Source: Spirochaetaceae bacterium bin103 (GTDB lineage: Bacteria > Spirochaetota > Spirochaetia > SZUA-6 > Bin103). Taken from it: DNA of 49,541 bases. The notes under the pieces are model-generated. The model was not told the origin of the DNA. It worked only from the letters and a program-made list of their open reading frames with translations, and did no database searches. The DNA lies in assembly GCA_002238925.1 (NCBI GenBank), contig MPNH01000043.1:1-49541 (forward strand), read 5' to 3'. Below are positions 36,851 to 47,712 of this stretch, piece by piece (the stretch's first letter is position 1; the number at the start of each line of letters is the position of its first letter). A program made the position numbers and the translations under genes.

Positions 36851-37747
36851 CTACCAGCCGCGCACAGCGAGCTGTTCGGTCTCCGGAATCTCGTGTACGT
36901 CGAGACCCGGCATGGCCGCGCCGAGCCCGCGGGACGCCTCGGCGACGATCGCCGCATCCCGAAAATGGGTGGTGGCCTTGACAATCGCGCCGGCCATGCG
37001 CGCCGGATGCTCGCTCTTGAAGATGCCGGAGCCGACAAACACGCCGTCCACGCCGACCTGCATCATCAAGGCGGCGTCCGCCGGGGTGGCTATGCCGCCG
37101 GCCGCGAAGTTCACCACCGGCAGGCGGCCGTCGCGGCGAACCTCCTGCAGGAGTTGCAGCGGGGCTCCGAGGCGCTTCGCCTCGGCCATCAGTTCGGCGT
37201 CGTCCAGGGTGCCGATCCGGCGCAGCGCGCCGAGCACGGCGCGGGCGTGGCGCACCGCTTCCACGACGTTGCCGGTGCCCGCCTCGCCCTTGGTGCGGAT
37301 CATCGCCGCGCCTTCGCCGATGCGCCGCAGCGCCTCGCCCAGATCGCGGCAGCCGCACACGAACGGCACGGTATAGTCGTGCTTCCAGACGTGGTTCGCC
37401 TCGTCGGCCGGGGTCAGCACCTCCGACTCGTCGATATAGTCGACGCCGAGCGCTTCAAGTACCTGCGCCTCCACGATGTGGCCGATGCGGCACTTGGCCA
37501 TGACCGGGATCGACACCGCCGCCTGGATCTCCGCGACCTTGGTGGGGTCGGCCATGCGCGCCACGCCGCCGGCCGCACGGATCTCCGCCGGCACGCGCTC
37601 CAGGGCCATCACCGCGCACGCTCCGGCGTCCTCGGCAATCCTGGCCTGATCCGCGGTCACCACGTCCATGATCACGCCGCCCTTGAGCATTTGCGCCAGA
37701 CCCACCTTCACGGTCCAGGTACCGGTCTTCTTGTCGCCGTTTACCAC
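36851..37747 (-). CDS. pdxS: Pyridoxal 5'-phosphate synthase, PdxS subunit
   Basis: A protein of 298 residues. It condenses ribose 5-phosphate, glyceraldehyde 3-phosphate and ammonia to PLP. The TIM barrel shows [20 protein letters not shown], the catalytic Lys in [23 protein letters not shown] and the phosphate loop [20 protein letters not shown]. The start is GTG 37747 with AGGAGA 9 bases upstream. pdxT follows directly. It is divergent from a YggS-type gene, which grouped with it would form a PLP supply and homeostasis locus. Confidence 0.97.
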   Translation of the reverse strand: MVNGDKKTGTWTVKVGLAQMLKGGVIMDVVTADQARIAEDAGACAVMALERVPAEIRAAGGVARMADPTKVAEIQAAVSIPVMAKCRIGHIVEAQVLEALGVDYIDESEVLTPADEANHVWKHDYTVPFVCGCRDLGEALRRIGEGAAMIRTKGEAGTGNVVEAVRHARAVLGALRRIGTLDDAELMAEAKRLGAPLQLLQEVRRDGRLPVVNFAAGGIATPADAALMMQVGVDGVFVGSGIFKSEHPARMAGAIVKATTHFRDAAIVAEASRGLGAAMPGLDVHEIPETEQLAVRGW

Positions 37748-37819
37748 GTTGCTGTTCTCCTGTTCGGACTACCCGCCGTGCCGCTCGCTGCGGTGTCCGC
37801 GGACGGGTGTGTGGGAGAC

Positions 37820-37849
37820 AATATAGGTCGCGATTCGCGCCGGTGACAA
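37820..37849 (-). promoter_or_regulatory. Probable promoter of pdxST
   Basis: TTGTCA (37844-37849) and TATATT (37820-37825) on the minus strand with an 18-base spacer. It stands out in GC-rich surroundings and lies 72 bases before GTG 37747. Confidence 0.65.
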
Positions 37850-37921
37850 CGCCGCCGCGCCGCCGCCGCCGTCCGGTGCGGGCTCGTCACGGAGGCGTCA
37901 ATTTCGTTACCCTTGAGAACC

Positions 37922-38629
37922 ATGTCGGGTTCGGTTTGTTCCGCGCAGGAGGTGGGCCGGCGGCTCGCGGACGTTCGCGTCCGGGTGGCCGCCGCGGCAC
38001 GGCGCAGCGGCCGGCGGGCGGAGCAGGTGCGGGTGATGGCGGTGACCAAGACCAGGCCGCACAATGCGGCGCTGGCGGCGCTGGCGGCCGGCGCCGATCT
38101 GATCGGCGAGAACCGCGTGCAGGAAGCGGCGGCGAAATTCGCGCGGCTGCCCGGCTTCGAGCTGCACCTCATCGGACACTTGCAGCGCAACAAGGCACGC
38201 GCCGCGGCGCGCCTGTTTCATGGCGTGCAGTCAATCGACCGGCTCGCCACCGCCGAGGCGCTGCAGCGGGCCGTGGAAGCGGAAGATCGGACCATTGACG
38301 TGCTGTTGGAGCTGAACACGACCGGCGAATCTGCCAAGCATGGATTTCGCTCCCGCGACGAGTTGCGTGCTGCGCTCGACGCGGTGGAGGCGTGCGACCG
38401 CCTGCGGGTACGCGGGATGATGACCATGGCGGCGTGGCGCGCCGACACCGAGGCGGTCCGCCGCAGCTTCCGTTCGTTGCGGTTGTTGTTCGAGGAACTG
38501 GCGCCCGGCCGGGCCGGATTCGATACCTTGTCGATGGGCATGAGCGACGACTTCGAGATCGCCGTCGAGGAGGGAGCAACCCTGCTGCGCCTCGGCAGCG
38601 TCCTGTTCGGCCCGCGTCGCACGCAATGA
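37922..38629 (+). CDS. YggS/PLPBP-family PLP homeostasis protein
   Basis: A protein of 235 residues. Typical blocks are VMAVTKTRPHNAALAALAAG with the PLP-binding Lys, LIGENRVQEAAAKF, LHLIGHLQRNKARAAA, MTMAAWRADTEAVRRSFRSL and TLSMGMSDDFEIAVEEGATL with LRLGSVLFGPR. Such proteins carry PLP but have no known catalytic reaction; they keep free PLP and amino/keto acid balance. The ATG at 37922 is preferred over an in-frame TTG at 37913. Its stop overlaps the next ATG (38626-38629). Confidence 0.93.
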   Translation: MSGSVCSAQEVGRRLADVRVRVAAAARRSGRRAEQVRVMAVTKTRPHNAALAALAAGADLIGENRVQEAAAKFARLPGFELHLIGHLQRNKARAAARLFHGVQSIDRLATAEALQRAVEAEDRTIDVLLELNTTGESAKHGFRSRDELRAALDAVEACDRLRVRGMMTMAAWRADTEAVRRSFRSLRLLFEELAPGRAGFDTLSMGMSDDFEIAVEEGATLLRLGSVLFGPRRTQ

Positions 38630-39138
38630 GCCGGACACGCCGGGCGGCGCTGCTGCTGGCCGTGCTGACCGTGTGCGGCACGGTGCGGGTACCCGCGCAG
38701 GAGCCGCCACCGGTCCCGGAACCCTATACCAGGGAAGAGTTCAGCGACTCGATGCAGGCGCTGCGCCGGGCCGAGATCGTGACCGTGGGCGCGTTCCCGT
38801 TTACCCTGTTGTTCGCCATTCTGGTGTATGACTACGCACGTTGGGCCGGCGGCGGATTTGCGGCTGAGACCGCGCCGTTCCGGCGCCCACCCGGCGAGGA
38901 TCCGTTCAGCGATGACGAAAAGGTGGGCATCGCCATCGGCGCCCTCGGAGCGGCGGTGGCAGTCGCCGCGGCCGACTACCTGCTCGGGCGCGCGGAGGCC
39001 GGGCAAGCGCCGGCGGTCGAACCGCCGCCGGAGCCGCCGGAGCAGGCCGTCCGCCCGCCCGATGCGCCGATCCCGCACGCCGGTGTGCTGCCGGTTTCGC
39101 TCGCGACCGTGATGGCCCCCGCCGCCGGCCGGCCGTGA
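38626..39138 (+). CDS. Uncharacterised envelope protein with signal peptide and membrane segment
   Basis: A protein of 170 residues starting MSRTRRAALLLAVLTVCGTV, a signal peptide probably cut after VPAQ. Residues 36-70 (YTREEFSDSMQALRRAEIVT, then VGAFPFTLLFAILVYDYARW) form a helix and a membrane segment; a second hydrophobic stretch is VGIAIGALGAAVAVAAADYL. The tail is Pro-rich. The EEF...LRRAEIV...GAFPFT pattern recalls small hypothetical proteins of Treponema-type spirochaetes, from memory only. It is coupled to both neighbours (ATGA at 38626, GTGA at 39135). Confidence 0.7.
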   Translation: MSRTRRAALLLAVLTVCGTVRVPAQEPPPVPEPYTREEFSDSMQALRRAEIVTVGAFPFTLLFAILVYDYARWAGGGFAAETAPFRRPPGEDPFSDDEKVGIAIGALGAAVAVAAADYLLGRAEAGQAPAVEPPPEPPEQAVRPPDAPIPHAGVLPVSLATVMAPAAGRP

Positions 39139-40046
39139 GTGGTGCCGACCCCGCGCTGACCGCCGTGCACGTGGTGGTCGACGGCGACGGTGCGGGCGAG
39201 CGTGCCGACCGTTACCTCGGCAGCCGGGTGGGCATCGGCTCCCGCAGCCAGTTCCAGATGCGCCTCGCGGAGTTGCGCGTCAATGACCGGGAGGCAAAAC
39301 CGAGCACTCGCTTGAAATGCGGCGATCGGGTGATGGTGCTGTTGCGTTCGGCGCCTGCGATGGCGGCGCTGCCGGAGCCGTTGGACCTGGACGTGCTGTA
39401 CGAGGACGACGACGTCGTGGTGATCGACAAGCCGAGCGGCATGGTGGTGCACCCCGGCAGCGGTAATCGCAGCGGTACGGTGGTGAATGCCCTGCTGTAC
39501 CGGTACCGCGATTTCGGCGAGCGCTTCCCGGACACGCCGCGGCCCGGCATCGTGCACCGGCTCGACAAGGATACGTCCGGCGTGATGGTGGTTGCCAGGC
39601 ACGCCGCCGCCCACGCCTGTCTTGCCCGTCAATTCAGCGACCGCACAGTGGGCAAGCTGTACCTGGCCTGGGTAACCGGCCGCCCGGTGCCGGCCTCCGG
39701 GCGCATCGTGACGAGGCTGCGGCGCGATCCCGGCAATCCGTTGCGGGTGAGGGTCAGCAGCGACTCCGGCAAGCTGGCGGTTACCCGCTACCGGCTGCGC
39801 GCAAGCGCCGGCGGGGCCTCGCTGATGGCGCTGCGCCCGCTCACCGGGCGCACCCACCAGTTGCGCGTCCACCTGCGCTCGCTCGGGCACCCGATTCTCG
39901 GTGACCCGCTGTATGCCGGGCGCGCCAAGGGCACGGCGCCGCGCCTGTTGCTGCACGCGTTCCGTCTTGCGATCGTGCTGCCCGGCGGCACCGAACGCAC
40001 GGTGTTCGAGGCGCCGGTGCCGCCCGGTTTCGGACCGCCGGGTTAG
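39135..40046 (+). CDS. RluA-family ribosomal pseudouridine synthase (RluD-like)
   Basis: A protein of 303 residues from GTG 39135. An N-terminal S4-like RNA-binding domain (RADRYLGSRVGIGSRSQFQM) is followed by the catalytic domain with VVIDKPSGMVVHPG, the active-site Asp in HRLDKDTSGVMVVAR, LRPLTGRTHQLRVHLRSLGH and ILGDPLYAGR. The S4 domain favours the RluD branch (23S rRNA helix 69) over RluA, but target sites cannot be read. It is coupled to the membrane protein upstream and converges with the MBL-fold gene (4-bp overlap). Confidence 0.93.
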   Translation: MSGADPALTAVHVVVDGDGAGERADRYLGSRVGIGSRSQFQMRLAELRVNDREAKPSTRLKCGDRVMVLLRSAPAMAALPEPLDLDVLYEDDDVVVIDKPSGMVVHPGSGNRSGTVVNALLYRYRDFGERFPDTPRPGIVHRLDKDTSGVMVVARHAAAHACLARQFSDRTVGKLYLAWVTGRPVPASGRIVTRLRRDPGNPLRVRVSSDSGKLAVTRYRLRASAGGASLMALRPLTGRTHQLRVHLRSLGHPILGDPLYAGRAKGTAPRLLLHAFRLAIVLPGGTERTVFEAPVPPGFGPPG

Positions 40047-40630
40047 CCGCGCCGGCGGCGCCCGGGGCGCGGGTTCAGCGCCGGGTTGAAGGCACGTTCC
40101 ACTCCGACCGTGGTCGGCGGCCCGTGGCCGGGAAGGATGGTCAGGCGGTCGGGAAGACACAGGATACGTTCGCGAAGCGCCGCCGCCAGCGTGGCGTGGT
40201 CGCCCGCGGAGGATGTGTTGCCCGCCGCGCCGGCGAGCAGGGCGTCGCCGGTGAACAACAGGTCGCCGGTGCGGAACGCCACGCAATCGGCGGCATGCCC
40301 GGGCAGTTCGATTACTTCGAACGCGCGAGCCCCCACCACGATTGTGTCACCGTGCCGGACATGCTCACACGGGCGCTGAATGCGGGTTGCGGCGTGGGCG
40401 TACACCGGCGTGCGGTACACGCTCAGCACCGTGTCCAGGCCGCCGCTGTGGGCGCGATGTCCGTGCGTGAGCAGCACCGCGGCAACCTCCATCCCGGCGC
40501 GCTCGATGCGGCTCAACAGGCCGGCTGGAAAGTGCCCCGGGTCGATCAACGCGGCCTCGTTTCCCGCATCGGGCCCGATTACGTAGGTGTTGGCGAACCC
40601 GGTCTTGGCGCAGCAGGAAATCAGGTGCAT
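40043..40630 (-). CDS. MBL-fold metallohydrolase with altered HxHxDH motif
   Basis: A protein of 195 residues, the size of small glyoxalase II-like hydrolases. The first metal motif is THGHRAHSGG, in which the Asp of THxHxDH is Ala. Other ligands are present: His in IELPGHAADC, Asp in LLFTGDALLAG and His in ILPGHGPPT. Loss of this Asp should weaken the second metal site, so activity may be changed or lost. Its ATG follows directly on the stop of the pentapeptide gene, so the two form an operon. Confidence 0.85.
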   Translation of the reverse strand: MHLISCCAKTGFANTYVIGPDAGNEAALIDPGHFPAGLLSRIERAGMEVAAVLLTHGHRAHSGGLDTVLSVYRTPVYAHAATRIQRPCEHVRHGDTIVVGARAFEVIELPGHAADCVAFRTGDLLFTGDALLAGAAGNTSSAGDHATLAAALRERILCLPDRLTILPGHGPPTTVGVERAFNPALNPRPGRRRRG

Positions 40631-41212
40631 CTACAGGTACGCTTCCGCGGTGTTGCAGTAGCGCAGGTTCACGTCGGTCATGGCGCTGCCGGCGAAGTGC
40701 GTGTGATACAGGTTGCAATCCTGCAAGTCGACTCGCTGCAGGCGTGCGGCGGCGAACCGGCAAGAGCTCAGATCGCTGCCGCCGAAGCTGCAATCGGTAC
40801 ACTGCACGCCCACGAAGTTGTTGCGCGGCAGGTCCGATTCGTCAAACCGGGTGCCGGTGATTGCCGCGCCGGCGAACAGCGACTGCGTGATGGCGGTCCC
40901 GCGCAACGAGCAGGACTGCAGCGTGGCGAAATCCAGGTACACGTGGCGCAGGTGCGCCCGGTCGAGGCACACGTCGCGCCACACCGCGCCCGAGAACCGG
41001 CAGCCGATCAACTCGCGGCCGCTCAAGTCCAGGCCCCGGCACTGCACGCCGCTGAGATTGACGTCCTGCAGCCGCGGCGAGTTCGCCAGCAGCGCCGCGG
41101 CTTCGGCTTCATAGGCGGCGCGGTCCGGGCAGTGGGCGGCGCAATGGTCGCGCCGGTACACCGCGTAGGCAGTACATCCGCGGCGCCGGCAGTGCGGGAA
41201 ACTCACCACCAT
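40631..41212 (-). CDS. Pentapeptide-repeat protein with Cys/His-rich N-terminus
   Basis: A protein of 193 residues. The N-terminal 30 residues (HCRRRGCTAYAVYRRDHCAA) contain four Cys and two His and may bind a metal. From about residue 50 to the end it has pentapeptide repeats with the A(D/N)LxX pattern in loose form (LSGVQCRGLDLSGRELIGCR, LQDCNLYHTHFAGSAMTDVN), predicting a right-handed beta helix. Some pentapeptide proteins mimic DNA and protect gyrase; nothing here proves that. It is the first gene of the two-gene unit with the MBL hydrolase and divergent from rsgA. Confidence 0.85.
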   Translation of the reverse strand: MVVSFPHCRRRGCTAYAVYRRDHCAAHCPDRAAYEAEAAALLANSPRLQDVNLSGVQCRGLDLSGRELIGCRFSGAVWRDVCLDRAHLRHVYLDFATLQSCSLRGTAITQSLFAGAAITGTRFDESDLPRNNFVGVQCTDCSFGGSDLSSCRFAAARLQRVDLQDCNLYHTHFAGSAMTDVNLRYCNTAEAYL

Positions 41213-41295
41213 GCCGCCACGCTACGCCAACTCCGGGCGCTGCACAACCGGCCCGCCAAGCGGGCCGAGCGGGGTAGTTGGGCAGGCCGCCGTTC

Positions 41296-42279
41296 ATGAC
41301 CTATCATGGGCGCGTGCTCGGCCAGGTTGCCAGCGGAATCAACAACATCTTTCACGTGCGGGTCGCGGCGGAGCAGGCCGAGCCGTCGGTAGAACCGGGG
41401 GCCACGATCGAGTGCCGCATCATGGGCAAGGTGCTCGGCGGCCGGCAGCCGGTGCCGGACTACGCGTACAACCCGCTGGCGCCCGGCGACTGGGTTACCA
41501 TCGCCGTGGACGAGCATACGCCGCGGCAGGGCTGGATCCTGGAACGCCGTCCCCGCACCTCCGCCATCCGGCGCTGGAACCGCAAGCGGCAGGCCCCGCA
41601 GACGATAGCCGCCAATATCGACCGGTTGGCGGCCGTAGGCTCGTTCGCCGCGCCGCCGTTTCGGCCCCGGTTCCTCGACCGGCTGCTGCTGTGCGGCGAG
41701 CTTGGCGACACGGACCCGGTGTTGATCATCAACAAGGACGACCTGGGCAGCACACCGGCGATCGACCGCCGGTTGGATGCCTACCGGGCCATGGGGTACG
41801 CGGTCATTACCTGCTCGGCAGCGACCGGCAGCGGCATGGCTGCGTTGCGCGACCTGCTTGCGAGAGACTCCCTGGTAGCCGTTGTCGGCCAGTCGGGTGT
41901 GGGGAAATCGGCGCTGCTGAACCGGCTCGAACCGGCGCAGCCGCGCGCCGAGGGTGCGCTGTCGCGCAAGTATGACCGCGGCGCGCACACCACGCGCTAT
42001 GGCGAGGTGGTGGCCACGGCGGCCGGCGCCCTGGTGATCGACACGCCCGGCATCCGCGAGTTGGAGATTGCCGACATCGAGCCGCATGAACTGCGCCTCT
42101 GGTACCGCGATTTCCTGCCGTACGTGGAGCAGTGCGAGTTTCCCGGCTGCCTGTGCGAGAACGAACCGGGATGCGCGGTGCGTGCGGCGCTGACGCGCGG
42201 TGAGATCCACCGGGACCGCCACCGCGGTTACCTGCGTGTGCTCGCGGAGCTCAAGGAAGCCGTGGCCGCGCGCCGCTGA
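41296..42279 (+). CDS. rsgA: Ribosome small-subunit-dependent GTPase
   Basis: A protein of 327 residues from ATG 41296 (MTYHGRVLGQVASGINNIFH). It has an N-terminal OB-type domain, then a circularly permuted GTPase: G4 LIINKDDL comes before G1 VVGQSGVGKSALLN (about 198) and G3 IDTPGIREL. The C-terminal zinc region reads QCEFPGCLCENEPGCAV. RsgA proteins check late 30S subunit assembly. It lies 2 bp before mutS2, so they are probably co-transcribed. Confidence 0.95.
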   Translation: MTYHGRVLGQVASGINNIFHVRVAAEQAEPSVEPGATIECRIMGKVLGGRQPVPDYAYNPLAPGDWVTIAVDEHTPRQGWILERRPRTSAIRRWNRKRQAPQTIAANIDRLAAVGSFAAPPFRPRFLDRLLLCGELGDTDPVLIINKDDLGSTPAIDRRLDAYRAMGYAVITCSAATGSGMAALRDLLARDSLVAVVGQSGVGKSALLNRLEPAQPRAEGALSRKYDRGAHTTRYGEVVATAAGALVIDTPGIRELEIADIEPHELRLWYRDFLPYVEQCEFPGCLCENEPGCAVRAALTRGEIHRDRHRGYLRVLAELKEAVAARR

Positions 42280-42281
42280 CC

Positions 42282-44735
42282 ATGGATTCGCACGCCGTCG
42301 CCATCCTGGAGTTCGACCGTGTCCGCGCCGAGGTGGCGGAATACTGCCTGTCGCCGGCGGGTGCCGACCTGATCCTGCACGAACCGTTCATCCGCGACCG
42401 CGGCGCGCACCGGGAACTGCTCGCCGACGCCGTCGCGGTGCGCGCGCTGCTCGAAGCCGACCGCCTGCCGGCGGATGCCGACCTGCCGGAAATCGCCGAC
42501 GCGGTAGTGCTGCTGGCCAAGGAGGGCACCGTGCTGGAGCCGGACGCCGCCGCCCGCCTGGGCCGCTTCCTGCGCGCCGCATGCCGCCTGCGCCGCGCCC
42601 TGCGGCCGCGCGCCGGGGAACGTGACGCGGCGTCTCTGGAACGCATCTCGCCGCTGCTCGAACCGGCGCGCGAGGTGGAGCAGCTGCCGGCTACGATCTT
42701 TCGCGTCGTCGACCCCGATGGCACCATACGGGAGCGCCAGTTGCCGACCCTGGCATCCATCCGTGCGCGCATCCGGCGGCTTGCGGGCGACGTGGAGCGC
42801 GCCGCGCGACGCTACTTCACGGCGCCCGAATTTCGCACGGTCGTGAACGGCGATCGCCCGACCGAGCGCGGCGGACGCACGGTGATCCCGGTCAAGGCCA
42901 ACCACCAGGGCCGCGTGCCGGGCGTCATACAGGAAGTATCCGCGAGCGGGGCGACGGTGTTTATCGAGCCGGAGGAAAGCATCCGCGTCGGTCATCGCAT
43001 TGCCGAAGAGCGCTTGGCGTACCGGCGTGAACTGCGCCGCATCATGCGCGAGTTGACGGCGCAGGTCGCCACCCGGCACGACGAGATACAGGCCACGCTC
43101 GCGGCCGTTGCAGCGTACGACGTGCGCTACGCGCGGGCGAGATACGCGCGTCTGCACCACTGCGCGGCGGCACGGACCGGCAACGGCGAGATCGACCTGC
43201 GCGCGGCGCGCCACCCCCTGCTCGGCGCCGCCGCGGTGCCGATCGATATCCGCTGGGGCGGCCGGCGGCGGGTGTTGATCGTGACCGGGCCCAACACGGG
43301 CGGCAAGACGGTGGCGCTGAAGACTGTGGGGCTGCTGGCCCTGATGAATCACTTCGGGATGGAGGTGCCGGCGGCGCCGCCGAGCGTGCTGCCGTGGCTG
43401 GACCGGGTACTGTGCGACATCGGCGACGAACAGTCGATCGCGCAGTCGCTGTCCACCTTCTCCGGCCATGTGCGCCAGATCGCGCACATTCTGGACAGTG
43501 CGTCCGGAGCCTCGTTGGTGCTGCTGGATGAACTGGGCGCCGGGACCGACCCCGAGGAAGGGGTAACGCTGGCCATGGCGGTTTTGGACAGCCTCATCGC
43601 GAAGGGTGCCCTGGTCGCCGTCACCACGCACCACGGCGCGCTCAAGAACTACGGTTACCTGAACCCTGCCGTGGAAAACGCGGCGATGGAGTTCGACCTG
43701 CGGTCGCTGCGCCCCACCTACCGGCTGCTGCTGGGCATCCCGGGCGAGAGCCACGCGTTGGAGATTGCGCGCCGCCAGGGGATCGGGGATCGGATCGTGG
43801 CCGCGGCGCGCGCCTACCTCGCCGAGGGGCGCAGCGACAGCGGCGAGATGATCCGCTCGCTCACCGCGCGCGAACTGGAGTTGCGCGGTGTTGCCGAGCG
43901 GCACGAACGCTCGCACGCCGAGTTGCAGCGCCGTGACCGGGAGGCGGCGGCGCGCGAGCACGCACTGTCCGCCCGCGAGCGTGAGCTGCGTGCGGCCGAG
44001 GAGCGCGACCTGCGCGTGTTATTGCGCGAGAGCCGGAGCGCGTTGGAGGGCGCCATCCGCGAACTGCGCGAACGCGGCCGGGCCGGCGACGATTGGCGTG
44101 CCGCCGCGGCCGCCGCGCGCGAGGTAATCGAGCAGGTCACCGTGCAGGCCGCGGTGCCGCAACAGCCAACGGCAGCGCCTCCGGAGGCGGCGTCCGGCGA
44201 CGCCGCGCATGTGGCAGCCGGGCGTGCGGCAGACGAGCATGCGGCAACCGGGCGGGCGGCGGCGCCGCCGCACGCCCCGCTGGCGGCCGGGACGCTGGTG
44301 AGGATCGCCGCCAGTGGCCGGTCGGGCGTGGTCGTGCGCGCCGGGCGGCGCGGTTCCTGGGTGGTCCAGACCGGCAGCGTGCGCGGCACTTTCCGGTCCG
44401 ACGAACTGGTGGTGGACGCCGCCGCCGCGACCGCCGCGACCGCCGCTGCTCCGCCTCGGCTGGACGTGGAGGTGAACGCGACCGGCACCCGTCCGCTGGC
44501 CGAGCTCAACGTGCGCGGGTTGCGCCTCGACGAAGCACTGGCCGCGGTGGAGCGCCAGGTGGACGGCGCGCTGCTGGCCGGACTGCGGCAGTGGTCGATC
44601 GTGCACGGCAGAGGGGAGGGTGTTCTCCGGCACGGCATCCACCAGTATCTTGAGCGCCGTCGCGAGGTAGCGGAATTCTCGCCTGCCGATCACCGTAACG
44701 GCGGCGACGGCAAGACCATCGTGACATTGGCTTGA
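42282..44735 (+). CDS. mutS2: Endonuclease MutS2
   Basis: A protein of 817 residues. The MutS core has Walker A VTGPNTGGKTVALKTVGLLA at about 336, DEQSIAQSLSTFSGHVRQIA and Walker B LLDELGAGTDPEEG. A long Arg/Glu coiled coil (about 510-620) precedes an Ala/Pro-rich linker, a KOW-like segment (GTLVRIAASGRSGVVVRAGR) and a C-terminal Smr domain (LNVRGLRLDEALAAVERQVD and VHGRGEGVLRHGI). MutS2 acts on branched DNA and on collided ribosomes. The Smr motif is LNVRG instead of LDLRG. The Ala-rich linker is longer than usual. Confidence 0.95.
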   Translation: MDSHAVAILEFDRVRAEVAEYCLSPAGADLILHEPFIRDRGAHRELLADAVAVRALLEADRLPADADLPEIADAVVLLAKEGTVLEPDAAARLGRFLRAACRLRRALRPRAGERDAASLERISPLLEPAREVEQLPATIFRVVDPDGTIRERQLPTLASIRARIRRLAGDVERAARRYFTAPEFRTVVNGDRPTERGGRTVIPVKANHQGRVPGVIQEVSASGATVFIEPEESIRVGHRIAEERLAYRRELRRIMRELTAQVATRHDEIQATLAAVAAYDVRYARARYARLHHCAAARTGNGEIDLRAARHPLLGAAAVPIDIRWGGRRRVLIVTGPNTGGKTVALKTVGLLALMNHFGMEVPAAPPSVLPWLDRVLCDIGDEQSIAQSLSTFSGHVRQIAHILDSASGASLVLLDELGAGTDPEEGVTLAMAVLDSLIAKGALVAVTTHHGALKNYGYLNPAVENAAMEFDLRSLRPTYRLLLGIPGESHALEIARRQGIGDRIVAAARAYLAEGRSDSGEMIRSLTARELELRGVAERHERSHAELQRRDREAAAREHALSARERELRAAEERDLRVLLRESRSALEGAIRELRERGRAGDDWRAAAAAAREVIEQVTVQAAVPQQPTAAPPEAASGDAAHVAAGRAADEHAATGRAAAPPHAPLAAGTLVRIAASGRSGVVVRAGRRGSWVVQTGSVRGTFRSDELVVDAAAATAATAAAPPRLDVEVNATGTRPLAELNVRGLRLDEALAAVERQVDGALLAGLRQWSIVHGRGEGVLRHGIHQYLERRREVAEFSPADHRNGGDGKTIVTLA

Positions 44736-44748
44736 TTGAGAAACCGGC

Positions 44749-47708
<2,960 letters not shown>

Positions 47709-47712
<4 letters not shown>

